From assembly GCF_040802235.1 (NCBI RefSeq), contig NC_133167.1:16360501-16424500 (forward strand): a DNA stretch of 64,000 bases, in the 5' to 3' direction. This stretch comes from Manis javanica (lineage: Eukaryota > Chordata > Mammalia > Pholidota > Manidae). The position numbers and the translations under genes were made by a program. A model generated the notes under the pieces. The model was not told the DNA's origin and did not search any database. It saw nothing but the letters and a program-made list of their open reading frames with translations. Positions 24,661 through 36,550 of the stretch are shown one piece after another; the stretch's first letter is position 1, and each line of letters begins with the position of its first letter.

Positions 24661-24899
24661 ACCAGCAGGGACAGGGAGCAGAGGGGCAGGAGCATGCCCT
24701 GGAGCATGGTGGGTAATTAAATCCAAAAATGCACCGAGGATCACCGTGGTGAAGGTGGAGCTGGGCCAGTAATCTGTGTGTCGCAGGTGCTATGATTATC
24801 ATTAATCCACCATCCTAGTTAAATTAATTAAACTGTTCATTTGCAAAGAACTTCAGACCGACTAAAAGTGGCAAAAATATTACAAATGAATTCCCGCAC

Positions 24900-25190
24900 T
24901 TTACCTAGATTCATATGTACTATTATACATATTATATAGGTGTGTGTGTATGTATATTTCCTGAACCATTTGAAATAAGATGCTGGCATCATGACCCTTC
25001 ACCCCTAAATGCCTCAGCAGGCATCTCCCAAGTACAAGGACATCCTCTTCCATAATCATAGTGGCAGTTACCACATTCAGGAAACTTATCATTGAAACAA
25101 TCTTATTATCTAATTACAATCCAATTCAAATTTTACCAACTTCATTTGCATTTTTAAACATCTTAAACAATCACCAACTGAGAGCTAAAA
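24900..25190 (-). repeat. L1ME-type LINE-1 3' end, antisense
   Basis: tttcctgaaccatttgaaat, catgacccttcacccctaaatg, acaaggacatcctcttcc and caggaaacttatcattgaaac belong to the antisense 3' UTR of old L1 elements. Confidence 0.85.
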
Positions 25191-25526
25191 ACGGTCTAGT
25201 CAACTGGGCAGAACCTTGTGTCAGAAGTCGTCCAGAGTGGCAAATTATGAAACCCCAGTAACACCCCAGGGAAAGTAAAATCCCAGGTTTTCTCTCAACA
25301 AAAGCAAACCAACTCTGAGCACAATTCCAGGATCTGTTTGGCCTTTCAAAAATCCTCCAGAGACAACCCCCTTGGGCTTAAACACTTTAAATCCTATCAA
25401 ACCCACCATTAATGCATTGCTAGGTGAGTCAAAAGCAAAGCACCCACTCGTTTCCAAATGCAAGTTCCATCTCTCTCATCTGGACCAAAGGAACACTTAG
25501 AAACCACATTAAAAAGGGCAGGAACA

Positions 25527-25754
25527 GGGGATTGTGGAGTATCATGATTGGTGCACATGGTGTGTGTGGGGTCACAGGGAAGACAGTGTAGCTCAGTGAA
25601 GACAAATAGGGACTCTGTGGCATCTTACTACTCTGATGGACAGTGACTGCAATGGGGCATGGGGGGACTCAATAATAAGGGTGAATGTAATAACCACATT
25701 GTTTTTCTTGGGAAAACTTCGTAAGAGTGTATATCAATGATACCTTAATTTTTA
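25527..25754 (+). mobile_element. 5'-truncated LINE-1 3' end, sense, with 17-bp target-site duplication
   Basis: The 228-base insert is flanked by AAAAAGGGCAGGAACAG at 25510-25526 and 25755-25771. The body reads through gacagtgactgcaatggg, aagggtgaatgtaataacc and gtatatcaatgataccttaat, an L1 3' UTR I associate with pangolins and related mammals. The perfect duplication shows a fairly recent insertion. Confidence 0.9.
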
Positions 25755-25771
25755 AAAAAGGGCAGGAACAG

Positions 25772-26535
25772 CCATTGGTCTCAGGACAAGCACAGCCAGG
25801 GGACACCTGGTAAATTATATAGCCCATGGGAGGCAGTTCACACTCGAAAGAGCAATTTAAACTATTTATGATCACTGACGGGGCCTGAATTAGTTATAAC
25901 TTCCTAAGGAAAAGATCTTGAAATGATCACAAAGACAGAAGATGGCTGTTCACTGTTCACTGGAGGTCACAGAGGAGAATGAGCTATTAGTCTGTATTAA
26001 GGAGAAGCGGGCACTATGGTAATGGTGTGCTACTGTGTAATACAAATGCGGGCGGCTTGACCTTGACTGCCATTCAGTTCTGGGCACTTCATCTCAAAAG
26101 GAAATGGAAGAGGCCACAGGAGGGCCGTGGGGTGATTAGAGCATCAGTGAGGGCTCCAAACCTCTAAATGAGGAAACATTTAATTATACAGTCAGCTCAT
26201 TAGGAAGAGGAGAGGAGAAAATGGACAGAGGTGTGGACATGAAAGGAAAAAGATTTGGATGTGACTGAGTGAGGCCCCAGAGGTTTTTAATTAGACTTTT
26301 ATAAAACATCTGTTAGGTTGTTTTTCAAAGAGAATTTTCAGTGGATCAACAAATTCTTCGGAGGAGGTCAAAGGCCAAGTCGGCCAAGCAGTTCAAACAC
26401 CTACGTAAATATGTGCCTGTCTGGAACTGAGAAAAAATATTAACCTTTTATGAACTGTGTTTTATCTAGAAAACTGAATCCCGAATCCAGTCATTCATGG
26501 CTGTCAGAAAAATTGTCATCAGCTAGAAGAGGTGA
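25772..26535. other. Unassigned intergenic sequence
   Basis: No gene or repeat recognised. Confidence 0.4.
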
Positions 26536-26539
26536 CAGG

Positions 26540-26895
26540 ATATTCCCTCTATTGCAAGGGTCAGCAAACCTCGGCCCACAGGCCAGTTCCAGCCTGTTGC
26601 CTGTTTTCATACCATCAGCCAGGTGAGAATGGTTTTCACATTCTGAAGTGTGAAAAGAAGTCAAAAGAGGAACAACAGTTCATGACATATGGAAATTACA
26701 TGAAATTCACGTCTTTGTGTTCAGGAAGTTTTGTTGGAATACAGCCACACCCACTCCTTTCTGCCTTGCCTCCGGCTGTTTTTTGCACCATAACAGCAGA
26801 AGTGAGCAGTTGTGACAGACACTATATGGTCCACAAATTTAAACTATTCACTTTCTGGCCCTTTCCAGAAAAAAAATCTGCCCAACCCGGCTCTA
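26540..26895 (-). repeat. hAT-Charlie type non-autonomous DNA transposon relic
   Basis: agggtcagcaaacctcggcc opens the element. Near its end are gttggaatacagccacaccc, ctatatggtccacaaat and ctggccctttccagaaaa. These match the well-known family whose consensus runs from ggccagatagtaaatat to gccgacccctg, here reversed. It carries no transposase coding sequence. Confidence 0.75.
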
Positions 26896-27596
26896 ATGTG
26901 TTGTGAGTGCTAAATACTTTCAGTGTGGCCAAGGCCCAGAACAGCTGTCAGGGCCCTGAAAAGTCTGGTCTGCAGCTGGAGGATCATTTATGTGTATTGC
27001 CGGAGTCCCTGGCCTGGGCCCCTGGGGACGTACCAGGTGGAGATGCTCAACAGAGGAATGACAGTAAAGGCACCAGAGGAAAGTGGAGCAGCAGCAAAGA
27101 GGCCCACATACCACGCAGCCCCCAATCAGGACTGCCCAGCCTCCTGCGAGCCTCCGGCAGGGTCCTCTCACAATCTGGGCCCTGGTGACTTCACAGCAGC
27201 ATTTGGTGGTATAATGCCTCATTTGTCAGCAAGCGAAATGCCCAGGGGTGTGTAAGACACAACTTAATTTTACAGAAAATTTTCTTTGAAAAAAAATTTC
27301 ACAAACTATAGGGGAAAATATTTTATTTATGCAGTACGGTGACTCCGTAAAAAATAATACATTCTTCATATACAGGGTACTCTGCTATTCCTAAAAAGCC
27401 AATTAAAATCACAGAGCTCAAAAGAAATACCTTGATATCTGTACATACAGATATCAGTGGAAATACACCTAAATCTGTAACATAAGGGGAATTATCCAAA
27501 TTCTCTGTTCATCTGTGGGATCTCTGGTTTTTTGGGTTTGATAAGGAGAGGACATAAAACGGTTCCCCTTTGCGGAGATGTGTGTTGCCAAACTCT
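26896..27596. other. Unassigned intergenic sequence
   Basis: GC-rich part at 26920-27250 with overlapping open frames on both strands and no known domain; then AT-rich, ordinary sequence. Confidence 0.4.
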
Positions 27597-27613
27597 GCCA
27601 CTAGGGGGTAGCA
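27597..27613 (+). promoter_or_regulatory. Candidate CTCF binding motif 3
   Basis: CCACTAGGGGGTAGC matches 14 of 15 positions of the CTCF core pattern (T for C at position 12). It stands alone within the desert, 31.5 kb from the pair near SLC4A3 and in the same orientation. No repeat family was recognised over it. Confidence 0.45.
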
Positions 27614-27689
27614 TGACCCATTATTTCATCTCTTTTTTTCAGTTTTCCAAGTGTCCCTAAAACCAAGGTGCTAAACTAACTCCCAGGAA

Positions 27690-27790
27690 AACTTGTATAA
27701 AGAATATTTTATATTGTATGCATTGTATATAATATATAACATAGTATACATATATAAAATGCTATCAAGTGATATATTACAATATACAAT
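27690..27790. repeat. AT-rich low-complexity stretch
   Basis: Mostly tata, atata and tgtata words over about 100 bases. Confidence 0.7.
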
Positions 27791-28534
27791 TTGGGAGAAA
27801 GTAGAGAATGTGTCCTATGCACAGATAGAGAAAATCCTACCGGAGCACAAAGAATTCAGTTGCAATTCACAGGTTTAAATTTAAAAGAGAGCAGAGCTGC
27901 TTAACATCAAGGAACGAATAGGTATATGAGAGCCTTCCCACCAGAAATTTCCACCTAAAAGGCCACTTGACAGGCTGTGGAAGGGAAGGCAAAACAATAG
28001 TCATGGGATGTACAGTCAGCAGCCAAGGGATCTGAAAATTGCCAGGTCAGATCAGAAACCAGGGGCCGAAGAGCCAAGGTGACATGAGAGAGCCCTGGGG
28101 TCTTTGGATGAGTTCTGAACTGCTAGGGAAGCCAGGTCAAGGTCCCAGGAGCAGCAAATGGACACTCCAAATAGCTCAGGGGGTCACACATTCAGAATCT
28201 CAAAAATGTGACTTCAAGTCCATTTCCAAAATAAGACTAGGAGTGGCAGAAGGGAGATTAAAATTCCAGCCTATTCAAACTCTCTGAAACATAAAACCCT
28301 GAATGTTTGGGGGCAATAAATCCAGAAAACATCTCAGTCAGCTTCTAACATCTGCCTCTGGGGTAAGGGTAGGAAGCCCTGGAAATGAAGAGCTTCCCCA
28401 AATCTTGCAATCTCAGAGTGAGGACAGATCCCGGAGTGCATGTGAGTATCCCTTTGCTGCAGTCAGGACTAATGTTACCTTCTGCACAGTCCAAGAACAT
28501 GAAACATCACAGCGTGCTTTTCCCATAAATCATT

Positions 28535-28660
28535 TCATTTCATTCCTATAAAAGACCTATGGGTAGGTGTTAATATCATACCTATTGCACAGATGAAGAG
28601 AGCTTAAGTCCCTTGCAATAGTGAGTTTGGGTGCCAAGACTTAGAAATGAAAACTCTTCC
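28535..28660 (+). repeat. MIR relic
   Basis: Opens with ttcctataaaagacctatgggtaggt; then come gcacagatgaagagagctta and gtcccttgcaatagtgag, following the MIR order (ccctatgaggtaggt, acagatgaggaaactg, aacttgcccaaggt). Confidence 0.7.
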
Positions 28661-28954
28661 CACTTCAGAATTACCTGTTCTTTCCACAACACTGGCTGCC
28701 AATGAAAAGAGGCATTTCTGCAAAAGCCAAGAGGTGAGAAGGCAGGCTACAAGAATGAAAGATCTATATATATTAAAGAAAAAAAGAAAGAAACATAAAC
28801 ATGGATTTTTTTTCCCAAGGGCTAATGAGGAGCCAAAGGTAATGGAGAAAAAAAGAACAGGAATTGGGTTCAGAAGAGGGTGAGCGCTAAACTCAAAGTG
28901 TCAAAGCAGGGGTGAGGGGTGCCTGCTGCTTTAGGTTCTGCAGAAGTTTTAGCA

Positions 28955-29045
28955 CAGTCTTTGCTTGGCCCAGGAATGGAACCAAGAAAAGTGTCTGGGG
29001 TATAATGAGATCTCAATAAATAGTTGTGGAAAGAATGCATTTGTT
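28955..29045 (+). repeat. LINE-2 3' terminus, sense
   Basis: gtgtctggggtataatgaga followed by tctcaataaatagttgtgga and aagaatgc corresponds to the L2 terminal cataGTAGGTGCTCAATAAAT block. Confidence 0.75.
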
Positions 29046-29124
29046 ATGTGAGAAAAATAAATCCCAATTTATCTAAGAAGCTGTATGGCAAGTTCTCTAT
29101 TCCCCGCAGCTGAATGTCATCCTG

Positions 29125-29330
29125 ATGGGCACAGAAAAGTACAGATGAAGTGTCAGGGGCTGTCAAAGTGGGAAAGGTGAGTTGGCACAGGAGGGAGTCC
29201 GGAAAGGCTTCACGGAGGAGGTGGTGGCATTCGAGTTGGGACCTACGAGTCTGTAGAGCTCAATATGAAGAAACGGGAGGAAAAAGCTACAGCATGAGCA
29301 GAGGCAGAAGAGGGAGCAGGGATGGCTGGA
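29125..29330 (-). repeat. LINE-2 relic, antisense
   Basis: gtccggaaaggcttcacgga, ggaggtggtggcattcgagt and tgggacctacgagtctg match antisense L2 (gaaggcctctctgaggaggtgac, tttgagctgagacctgaa). It is tail-to-tail with the L2 end at 28955-29045. Confidence 0.75.
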
Positions 29331-29334
29331 AGAG

Positions 29335-29860
29335 TGGTGAATTAGTGCTCTTTCTGCAAGTTGCAGAAACCAAACCCAAACTAGTTTGAACAACAAAGGA
29401 TGATCATTTACTCCAATGATTGGGAACTCAAAGAATTGACTCACTTCAGGTCTGTCTGGATCTGGGAACATAAATTACATGGTCAGAAGTTGGTCTCCGT
29501 TGTCTTTTCAGCTCCTTTTTTTTCTGCCTTTGTTCTTGCAGAGCTGTCTTTGAGAAGCAGACAAGATGACCAGTTGCAGGGTCAGGCTCACATTCTCCCA
29601 ACTTCAAAACCTCCCAGGGAAGAGCAGTTGGGGCTTTCAATATGCATAAAGCAGCTCTCAACGAGACCACTGTTGGCCTTATTTGGGTCATTCCAGACTG
29701 ATGCTGCACAAACAGGAAATCTGAAAAGAGGGATCTCCCTGAAAGGATGGCCTGAGCAGGGGCTCCAGCTGCCACATCCCGTGCAGGAGGAAGTTTTCCC
29801 AAAATGGGTTAGTGGCAAAGTGCTGCAGTGGAAGTAGGGGGGCTCTGAACAGAAACAAAG
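29335..29860 (+). repeat. Ancient interspersed repeat, family not assigned
   Basis: tttctgcaagttgcagaaac, agtttgaacaacaaaggatg and gatcatttactccaatgatt resemble a widespread old mammalian repeat that I cannot name with confidence. A similar start occurs near 47440-47480. Confidence 0.4.
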
Positions 29861-30967
29861 GTACAGCGTGCAAATTCAGTCCTCTTTGTTGCTGTACAAA
29901 GCTCCATTCTTTGCCTAATGACCAAAACCAGAGAGGTTCTGCCCTGCAAGGTTCCCAGCTGGTCCAAGAGCATGCAGTTTTGTCTCTGCTACTGAGCCTG
30001 AGTTCAGGGAGGGGCTACAGGCAATTCTAGAGGCCAGGCCTCCAGGACAGGATTCCTCACGGCCTCCCAGGGAAATGAGTAATGACAGGGGCAGCCATCC
30101 AGCTCACGGGACCATGTGGAATGCTGGATGTCACGCTTCCCAAGCCAGATTTGATTCCATTTCAGCCCAGAGAGAATGACACTAGCCTGGAATGTGCTGC
30201 TTTTCCCATCCCTCCGGCGACTTCGCTTCAGTGTGAGAGAAGGAGAAAGAGACAGAAACAGGCGTCTTTAACAAAAAGAAAATGGTCCCACATGCAATTG
30301 GAAAGCAAGGTGAAGGAATAAAAATAAGATGAGTGTGAGAGAAATTTCTGGCAGAGGCTGGCCTCATGAGAAACCTTGATGTGTCCCTTGGAGGGGCTGC
30401 TGACTGCACAGCGCGGCAAGCCCTCCCTGAGCTCACATTCTTCACAGCTTCAGTCAGGAGGAGGGATGCAGTAGCCTCAGATCAGGTGACCTCGAGGCAC
30501 GTGCTCAAAGACAGAGCTATGCCTTGACACTCCCCAATCTGGTGGTACTCAAATGAACCACTTATCCACGACTACAGTTATGGTGTTTTTTGTCTATCCA
30601 CTGGCTTCTGATTCCTTGGGGAACTCATCCTTCACAGTCCCCTTGGGGCTGTCACACATGGCTGGACATCACTAGGGGTGCTCCTTCTCAGGCTGGCCTT
30701 TCAGAGAGAGAGACTTCCTTCAGATTCAGGGAACTTGTCTCTGATCATGGGAGTTCAGGGAACAATCAGAAATGGCCCAAACAAGGCCAGTGGTGGTCTT
30801 ACCATGGCCTGATATTTACATATTAGGAGTTTCAAGGAAAGCAGCTGTCAGCTTAGATTTGAAAGCCTCACAAAATCAGGGACAGCATTTCTACAAAGGC
30901 CTTTGTCTTAGGCTTGTTGCCTCACGGTGGAAGATGGCTGCTGAACATTCAGGCATCATACTTGCTT
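29861..30967. other. Unassigned intergenic sequence
   Basis: No gene or clear repeat recognised. Short open frames carry no known domain. Confidence 0.4.
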
Positions 30968-30985
30968 TCCAGCTGCTTCATTTTT

Positions 30986-31104
30986 TTTTTTTTTTTGGTA
31001 TCATTAATCTACAATTACATGAAGAACATTATGTTTACTAGGCTCCCCCCTTCACCAAGTCCCCCCCACATACCCCTCCACAGTCACTGTCCACCAGCGT
31101 AGTA
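30986..31104 (-). mobile_element. 5'-truncated LINE-1 3' end, antisense, with 18-bp target-site duplication
   Basis: TCCAGCTGCTTCATTTTT occurs at 30968-30985 and again at 31105-31122. The insert starts with T-run sequence (to 30996) followed by ggtatcattaatctacaat, and it ends at gtccaccagcgtag. On the minus strand it reads through gacagtgactgt, ggggactt and attaatgatacc, a variant of the L1 3' UTR seen at 25527-25754. Little decay suggests a young insertion. Confidence 0.9.
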
Positions 31105-31339
31105 TCCAGCTGCTTCATTTTTATCAGGTGAACTAAAGTTTTTCTGAAACCCATTAGCAGACTTCTCTGCAACAATGCATGTCTCCAGTATGCATCACGA
31201 ACCACTTCTGGTTGCAGTGGGGGATAGGAAATGAGAATATAACTCCCCTGGTCTCCAGAGTAGAGAAGGGGAAAAGAGAAAGAAATTAATAATGGCTATT
31301 AAGCCACCTGGGAAGAGATCGGCCCTGCTCTCCTAAGGC

Positions 31340-31480
31340 CCTGGTCCCTGAGTGTCTTTTATTACAGTTTTTCACATGCTAAACCCCAAAGTGCCTCTGG
31401 GAAGGGACTCAGTTCTCACTCACTTTACCATTTGCAGACCCCAGCACATAACACTTTGATAAATATATGCTTGGTGGATG
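31340..31480 (+). repeat. LINE-2 3' end, sense
   Basis: ctctgggaagggactcagttc, tttgcagaccccagcacataa and cactttgataaatatatgct correspond to the L2 terminal blocks gggcagggac, ccagcacagtgcctggcac and tcaataaatatttg. Confidence 0.75.
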
Positions 31481-32326
31481 CATGTACTGCTGCTTGTCTG
31501 ACTCTTGGGGCCTCCTGGCAGGCTGAGCAGATGAGCGGCTGCAGTGGCGTAATTAAGTGTGTCTCCTTCTTTGATCTCTGAGCATCCTGTTTGAAATTCA
31601 GAGTGGAAAGATACCAGGTATGGGTGCTCCCCTGCCTTGTGTAATCATCAGACAGGGTTAAGCCATTACTATTCCAGGTCTCCTGTGATCAAGAAAGGTT
31701 CCCTGGAAGGAGTGTCTATTTTATGTCTTAAAAGGCAAGCAATTGTGAGAATTAAGAATTAACTCTCCCTCTACTATCCCCTTGAAATGGTTAGAATAAA
31801 AGCAGCAGTGACATTACTTAATGACCCAATGTTGAAGAAACCCTGGATTAAGCCCCAGAGGCCCTTGCCTCCAAATCCTATAATACTGCATTAACGTCAG
31901 CTGAACCTGCAGAACCGGACTTAAATCCAGCCCTCGAATGCTCACCCTAGCTCACCCCTTCCCCACACGTAATCTCATTTTGTCCTCGGAGTGTTGAAAA
32001 TAATGGTAATGCAGCTGCCATGGAAAGTGACTGTGAGCATTTTTCACGTTAGAAAGGCTCTTAATAAAGTAAAAGTGCTTTGAGTACAGAGGTCTCTGCC
32101 TTTACATTCCTCGCGCCTGGATAATAAATGGTGTGTTGCAGTTCCCAACTTTTGTGGCCCACTGCGTTAAAGGGGCTGGGCAGCCGCTGCCTTTCTCTGT
32201 GCACAGCACAGCACAAAGGTGTCTATATGTACTGGGTTTTGGGTCCAGATCTACACAAAAATACAGCACAGGATCAAGTCAAGACAGAACAAGTCTATGG
32301 CCCAAACCCTCTCCTCCAATGAGTCG
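31481..32326. other. Unassigned intergenic sequence
   Basis: No gene or clear repeat recognised. Confidence 0.4.
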
Positions 32327-32348
32327 GTAAAATAATAATAATAATAAC
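32327..32348. repeat. AAT microsatellite
   Basis: Seven or so AAT/ATA units immediately before a MIR. Confidence 0.8.
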
Positions 32349-32354
32349 AATGGT

Positions 32355-32535
32355 ACTAATTACTATTTTTTGAGCACTTACAACATGCTAAGAACATTGC
32401 ACATGTGGTCCTGTTAAATTCTCTTTACCTCCCCAGAGGCTGGTATTATCATTACCCCATTTTACAGACAAGGGAATTGAGGCTCAAAAAGGTTAAGACA
32501 CTTACCCGTTATCTCAGGATGGGAGATCCTGCACT
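32355..32535 (+). repeat. MIR relic, sense, well preserved
   Basis: tactattttttgagcacttac, aacatgctaagaacattgca, tattatcattaccccatttt, acagacaagggaattgaggc and ggttaagacacttaccc match MIR across its central core. Confidence 0.92.
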
Positions 32536-32569
32536 CAGACCCACGAAAGCTCCCTCCGTATTAGTGTTG

Positions 32570-32710
32570 GACAGTGGTTCTCATCTGGGGCAGTGGGAAC
32601 CTTAGGGACCCCGGCCAAGATCAATTAGATCTGAATCTCTGGGCATGGGGCCAGTACACCAGAGGTTTTAGCTGCACCACAGATGAAGTGAGAAAGGCAC
32701 CTCTCTTACA
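32570..32710 (+). repeat. MER20-like hAT-Charlie fragment
   Basis: It opens with the terminal-type sequence cagtggttctcatctggggc, followed by tgaatctctgggcatggggc. This agrees with the MER20/MER5 group of small hAT elements; the right end is decayed. Confidence 0.6.
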
Positions 32711-32894
32711 ATCAGACTTCTGGAATCACACATTCTGGCACCACACCTGATCGTGCTTATAAAATAACACTGGACAGCCTAGGCTCCTAGTTTTTGCAGG
32801 TAACCCCACTCTGCACAGAACATCATACAACTACTAACTCTCTGGCACTAAAGAGCTGAAGAGGGTTCTGGTGCCCTCAGTTATAGTTGATATG

Positions 32895-33420
32895 AACAGA
32901 CTCTGACTGTTCCAATTATCTTTGTTTTGTAATAAACACCCAAGACTGTATGGCATAAAACAACCACAGTTTTCTTTTGCTCACAAATTCTGTGGGTCAA
33001 GAATTTGGGCACAGTGGGGATGAGTCTTCTCTGCTTCACTTTGTCTGGGACTTTCAAGTTGGCTTCTGCGTGTACATGTCTGGTGTGCAGCTGGGGCTGA
33101 GGTGGCTGATGAATGGGCCAAAGACCTACACATGGCCTCTATCTGCATTGGGTTTCTTACAACATGGAGAGCAGGGGATTCCCAAGAGGGATTCTCTGGA
33201 AAGTGAGCTTTGCAAGAGGACCAAGTGGAAGCCACATGGCCATTTCTAGCCCTTCCACCATACTTTATTGGTCAAGGTAGTCACAACCTGCCAGGAGTTA
33301 ACAGAAAAGGACCTAGACGCTATCCTTGCCAGAAAGAGTGCCAAAGAATTTTGGAGCCAGTTTGACAATCACCACACTATCCAAACCAACACTACTGCTC
33401 CCAAGCTTAGAGATAATACC
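32895..33420 (+). repeat. Ancient interspersed repeat, family not assigned
   Basis: taataaacacccaagactg, ggcataaaacaaccacagt, cacaaattctgtgggtcaag, cacatggcctctatctgca and tattggtcaaggtagtcaca correspond to a common old mammalian repeat (gcttaaaacaacaac... ttctgtgggtcag). I recognise the consensus but not its formal name. Confidence 0.6.
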
Positions 33421-34535
33421 CAGAGCCACAAGTGGCCAGACATGGGGTGGCCTCTCATCTAAGTGGAGACAAAGGAGTAGTGGGTGGCTTCAAAAAAACC
33501 ACCCAGGTTGTCTCTCAAGAGTAAGTCCACCTGGCCCCAAGACGGGCACCCCAGAGGAGTCTCAGCTGCCAACAGCGCTTCACAAAAGAAAAGAACCCTC
33601 TCATCACTGTAACCTGCCCCCCCACCTTGATTGCCATTCCTCCTACACATCCCTAGGCTCCAAATCACCTCCAGCAAAACACCTGCTCCCACAAAGCGAG
33701 CTCTGCATACTGGCATGTCTCATTGTTCTTTTATTAAGACACATCATTCACAAACACTGCATTTCTTAAAAGATACCTTCAGCTGTCACTTACATAACAG
33801 AACTCGGCAAAACAGATGGAGCGCTCCAGTGGTGTCTTTGCCTAGGGCAGTATAAGCTGCTATCTCGGCACAGACACCTTGAATTACTTTGTTTCCCAGC
33901 AAAGTACCATCAGCTGGAAAGTTTGAAGGGGTGAGCATGATCATGGAAGAGTGAGTGGAAGAAGCGTTTCCTTTTCCCCAAGAAAAGAGAGCCACCTTCT
34001 CAAATAGATGAGAGAAATCTATAGAGCAACTCCCCAAATCAGCAGGAAAGGAGAAAGTGTGATGCTATCTTAAAAAAAGATAGCATAGAAAGCACATAGA
34101 AAGAAGGGGCATGCTACCCTAGACTTAGGAGGAAAGGGCATTTCAGAGAGAGGCATGCATGAAGACGGGGAGGCAGGAATGCGTCATGCTTGCTTCCAAA
34201 GCCTCAAGATGGCTAGCCTACCTGGAGTGGAAGGTTTGGGTGTGAGACTTGTAAATGACATTATTACTTCGTCTGCTCAAAACCACACCCCCACCTTCTT
34301 TGGGAAACAGCTCCTTAGCCATTTAGTTCTAGCCTTGGGATGGCTCCGTGACCCTGACGGGGCTAACCTTAGGAACCAGTCCTTTGACATCAGTGATTGG
34401 GCCAGGAATAGGCAGGTGACCCAGGCCAGGCCAATCAGAGACCCTGCTCAGGAGTGTTTCCAGCTAGAGTTGGCAGGAAGAGCTTGATTTTCTCTCTGCT
34501 CGTAAGAGGATTTAAAGTCCAAGTTCCTCAGCGAG
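33421..34535. other. Intergenic sequence, possibly another ancient repeat at 34200-34500
   Basis: No gene recognised. The part 34200-34500 (tgtgagacttgtaaatgac, ttgggatggctccgtgac, ccaggccaatcagagacc) has the feel of an old mammalian repeat but I cannot name it. Confidence 0.35.
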
Positions 34536-34720
34536 AATGGCTCCACGTGCCAGCCCACCTCTTTAAAATGGCTTGTGAGCTTGGGCAGGTTCTTCAACAA
34601 GGTTCCATTTCCTCATCAGTAAACTGGAAATAACCATCTGGTAAGGTTAAATGAGAATGTAAATCATGTGCTTAGAATAGTGCCTAACACACTAACAACC
34701 AATAGATGGTTGTTATTTAA
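34536..34720 (-). repeat. MIR relic, antisense
   Basis: tgtgagcttgggcaggttct, tccatttcctcatcagtaaa, taaggttaaatgagaatgta and tgcttagaatagtgcctaac follow the reverse complement of MIR. Confidence 0.9.
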
Positions 34721-35329
34721 AGACAAAATCTCCAGAGCTGCCTACACCAGGGCTCCAGCTCTACAGGTGGATCAGTCCTCAGAGGAGACAAGAACAAGCA
34801 GCCCAGCCTGCCTTCCCCTTGCTAGTAGGAGTCAAGAAATTCTTTTTTAATTTAAGCGTGTTTTATTTTTACTTCCATCACAAGCACCTGAAAAGTGCTC
34901 TAGTGGTTCTTAAAAAATGAAACAAAGGATAGAAATACATCCAAATTTGTTTCCCTGATTACACGATCAGTCCATTGAAATGGTGTCAGTTTTGTGACCT
35001 TTTTGTTGTTGTTTTCCCCTAAAATTACTTGCTAAGCTCAAAAGAACACAAGCCAGAGGAGGTTCCAGGAAGTTGGGATAAGGACAAGGATACATGCTGC
35101 AGGTGTGGAGATATATGTGCAGGTGTGGAGATACATGTGTAGAAGTGGCCCAACAGCTTTGTGCATTCTAAATCCTGAGAACTCCCTGACCCCCTAGCAC
35201 CTCTGACTCCCACTATCCAAACCAATGAGAGCCCAGGGTGCTAGGTCAGAACTCAGTTTCAGTATCCCAGATCATAAGTGGAATCAGAGAGGTAGAATCC
35301 TCATGAAAAAACAAATTGAAAAGCCAAGC

Positions 35330-35720
35330 CAGGAGAAGAATGCCTACTCTCACCACTGTAATTCACGTTGCTATGGGAAAATAGTCACAAAAATAAGTAA
35401 GAAAAATTATCATTGCTTGCAGCTGGTTTTGACTCTGCACCTGGAAACCAAAGAGAATCAAGTAAAAAAATAAGAGAGAGAACTATTAAAATCAATAGGA
35501 GAATTCAATAAGGTGACTACCTATAAAAATTTATATATGAAAATCAATAGTTTGCTATATACACACTAGTTTGAAAACATAATGAAAGAAAAAAATCACA
35601 TTTCAAAAACAGCAACTCAAAAAGTCAAAAGCAGAGCAAAAAAAAGGCCAGGATTAACCCAATAAGGAACAAGCAGAGCCTATATGAAGAAAAACTTTGA
35701 AATTCTAATGAGGGTTTACA
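35330..35720 (+). repeat. LINE-1 ORF2 fragment, sense, degenerate
   Basis: agaatgcctactctcaccac corresponds to the ORF2 QGCPLSP region. Next come agaactattaaaatcaatag, gagaattcaataaggtgac, agtttgctatatacacacta and caaaaacagcaactcaaaaa (fingers and palm region). Stops and indels throughout. Confidence 0.8.
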
Positions 35721-36109
35721 TACATTTTAAAAGGTGGGCAGATGATAAGGCAGAGTGGAAAAATACACATATGGTGCCAGAGAGAGATCAGAGAAACCAG
35801 ATAAAAGAGAAAATGGGAGCAGAGGTGGAAAGGGCAGAGACTGGAATTCTTCTTGGACCAACCATGCTTCCTGGGGGGCCCATGGCTCTGGGCATAGCTG
35901 GGGAGGAGCTGACCACATGCCCACCACTCATCTCTGAGGCACCACTCTATCCCTGAGCACATATTGCACTCTAGGATCTAAGATGTAGGGATAGACCTGG
36001 GGACTTGGTAGCAGTGGAGGGGGACACTGGGCAGCAGAAGCATCCTATCCCCAGCCAAAGGAAAGATCAGGCCTTCTGTTTCAAAATGCAGGTTTTATTA
36101 TTATTCAGA
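35721..36109. other. Unassigned intergenic sequence
   Basis: Nothing recognised between the two L1 pieces. Several overlapping short frames have no domain. Confidence 0.4.
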
Positions 36110-36550
36110 TACAGTGAGGCCAGTGGATCAGGAGACAACAGCCACTGAAAACAGTCTGTGCCTTTTCAACAGTGGTGCTGGAATAATTGGACATCCACAT
36201 ACAAAAAAACAAATCTGGACACAGACCTTACACACTTTACAAAAATTAACTCAAAGTGTATCACAGACCTAAATGTAAAACACAAAACTATATAACTCTG
36301 AGAAGATAACACAGGAGAAAACCTACATGACCTTGAATATGGCTTAACTTTTTAAATACAACACCAGAAGCACAATCCATGCTAGAAATAATTGATAAGC
36401 TGGACTTCATTAAAATTTAAAACTTCTGCTCTGGGAAAGACAATGTCAAGAGAATGAGAAGACAAACCACAGACTAGAAGAAAATATTTGCAAATGAGAC
36501 ATCTGATAAAGGACTATTATCCAAAATTTACGAAGAACTCTTAAAACTCA
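36110..36550 (+). repeat. LINE-1 ORF2 3' part, sense (left half, interrupted by a solo LTR)
   Basis: caacagtggtgctggaataa, aaattaactcaaagtgtatc, acagacctaaatgtaaaaca and aaggactattatccaaaatt are the ORF2 endonuclease-distal region of L1. The element resumes at 36965 after a solo LTR. Confidence 0.9.
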
